Assembly: GCF_009674605.1 (NCBI RefSeq)
Contig: NZ_WKJO01000003.1
Span: 186,001 to 250,000, forward strand
Reading direction: 5' to 3'
Source of the DNA: Haloferax litoreum
Lineage (GTDB): Archaea; Halobacteriota; Halobacteria; Halobacteriales; Haloferacaceae
Length of the DNA stretch: 64,000 nt
This document shows, one piece after another, positions 63,400 to 64,000 of this stretch. Positions within the stretch are counted from its first letter, which is position 1. Each line of letters begins with the position of its first letter. Below the pieces are notes generated by a model. That model had not been told where the DNA came from and searched no databases. It saw only the letters and a list, made by a program, of their open reading frames with translations. The translations under genes were made by a program, and so were the position numbers.

Positions 63400-64000
63400 A
63401 TGAAAAAACAGTTGCTCGTGACGGATTTCCTGGACCGTGCGCGAACGTACTACGGCGACTACGAGGCCATCGTCGGGACCAACGCTGAGCGGTTTACGTA
63501 CAGTGAGTTCGGCGAACGAGTCGACCGGTTCTCTGCGGCGTTACAGGACCTCGGTGTCGGAAAGGGTGACCGAGTCGCTGTCCTCGACCCGAACACACAC
63601 TACCATCTCGAAGCGGCGTTCGGGTCGATGCAGTGCGGTGCCATTCACGTCCCGTTGAACTACCGACTCACACCCGACGACTACGAGTACCTCCTCTCGG
63701 ACTCGGGGACGGACGTGGTCTACGCCGACTACCAGTTCGCCAGTAAAATCGAGGCGGTGCGCGACGACGTGCCCGCAGATACCTTCGTGACGAACGACCC
63801 CGCCGCAGTCGAAGGGGACTGGCTCGACTTCGAGGACTTCCTCGACGACGCCGACCCGGACGCCTACGAGCGCCCGGAGATGTCCGAAGACGAAATCATC
63901 ACCATCAACTACACCTCGGGGACGACGGGCGACCCGAAGGGCGTCTGCCGAACGCACCGAACCGAGTCGCTGCACGCCCAACTGGTGACGATTCACCACC
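63400..64000 (+). CDS. AMP-binding acyl-CoA synthetase, N-terminal part (cut by window edge)
   Basis: 200 residues are visible. The start MKKQLLVTDFLDRART leads into the ANL-family N-domain with RFTYSEFGERVDRFSAAL, GDRVAVLDPNTHYHLEAAFG and the phosphate-binding loop YTSGTTGDPKGVCRTH. It should activate a carboxylic acid to its acyl-CoA. The specificity loop and C-domain lie outside the window. Divergent from cobQ with a 170-base AT-containing spacer (TATATTTTGGG near 63318). Confidence 0.9.
   Translation, partial: MKKQLLVTDFLDRARTYYGDYEAIVGTNAERFTYSEFGERVDRFSAALQDLGVGKGDRVAVLDPNTHYHLEAAFGSMQCGAIHVPLNYRLTPDDYEYLLSDSGTDVVYADYQFASKIEAVRDDVPADTFVTNDPAAVEGDWLDFEDFLDDADPDAYERPEMSEDEIITINYTSGTTGDPKGVCRTHRTESLHAQLVTIHH

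Noticed and set aside
1-64000. tRNA, rRNA, CRISPR array, insertion sequence or integrase
   Set aside because: Read for cloverleaf-like, repeat-spacer and transposase patterns; none was convincing.

Overview
The window looks like a haloarchaeal chromosome or large replicon, probably of the Haloferax/Haloferacaceae type. The inferred proteins are very acidic, base composition is GC-rich with TCG/GTC/GAC-rich codon use, and the intergenic gaps are AT-rich. TATA boxes often lie about 25-30 nt before a start codon, which implies leaderless mRNAs. Secreted proteins carry Tat signals (RRRFL/RRDFL) plus lipoboxes. Haloarchaeal families recur: HTH_10 (Bat-type), HalOD1, DUF7344 and DICT. The assignment to a group is inference. 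I saw no tRNA, rRNA, CRISPR array or insertion sequence.

Layout. 0-3 kb: a partial gene, a nuclease-like protein and two Tat lipoproteins. 3-5.7 kb: a drug/metabolite exporter, then a TetR regulator flanked by two matching operator-like sites, the second preceding a possible leaderless 30-aa ORF fused by an ATGA overlap to a DUF2306-type membrane protein. 5.7-8.6 kb: a translationally coupled zinc/manganese ABC importer. 8.8-10.3 kb: a soluble chemotaxis transducer with its own CheW. 10.4-13.7 kb: an MFS carrier, a lipoprotein, an F420/NADP-reductase-like protein and a HalOD1 protein. 13.8-23.1 kb and 28.4-29.6 kb: GlmM, a sugar nucleotidyltransferase, GlmS and GlmU, which together can make UDP-N-acetylglucosamine. 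Between them are a NosL-like lipoprotein, a gene-poor AT-rich stretch (16.5-17.4 kb), a PadR regulator and two DUF7344 genes with structured leaders. 23-31 kb: regulators and small haloarchaeal proteins, a ring-cleaving-dioxygenase-like protein divergent from a cysteine-bearing HxlR regulator, an Rrf2 regulator and an IMPDH/GMP-reductase-type enzyme.

31.8-51.8 kb is the most distinctive part: one catabolic island. An IclR regulator with a palindromic operator, two MmgE/PrpD proteins and a complete branched-chain-type ABC importer run leftward. An SDR, a FAD flavoprotein (opposite strand) and a tight rightward series follow: SnoaL-like protein, luciferase-like oxidoreductase, isochorismatase-type amidase, dihydropyrimidinase-type cyclic amidase, CaiB-type CoA-transferase, HMG-CoA-lyase-like lyase, and a LeuC/LeuD-type hydratase pair. 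An MFS carrier closes the island. The order suggests import of an N-containing (probably cyclic-amide) compound, ring opening and deamidation to a dicarboxylate, hydration, CoA activation, and cleavage to central metabolites. The substrate is not evident from sequence.

52-64 kb: a VOC protein, a coupled pair of unknown proteins (the second long, acidic and coiled-coil), a Bat-type regulator divergent from a complete hutUGIH histidine-degradation operon, a 47-aa zinc-ribbon protein, cobyric acid synthase, and the start of an acyl-CoA synthetase cut by the window edge.
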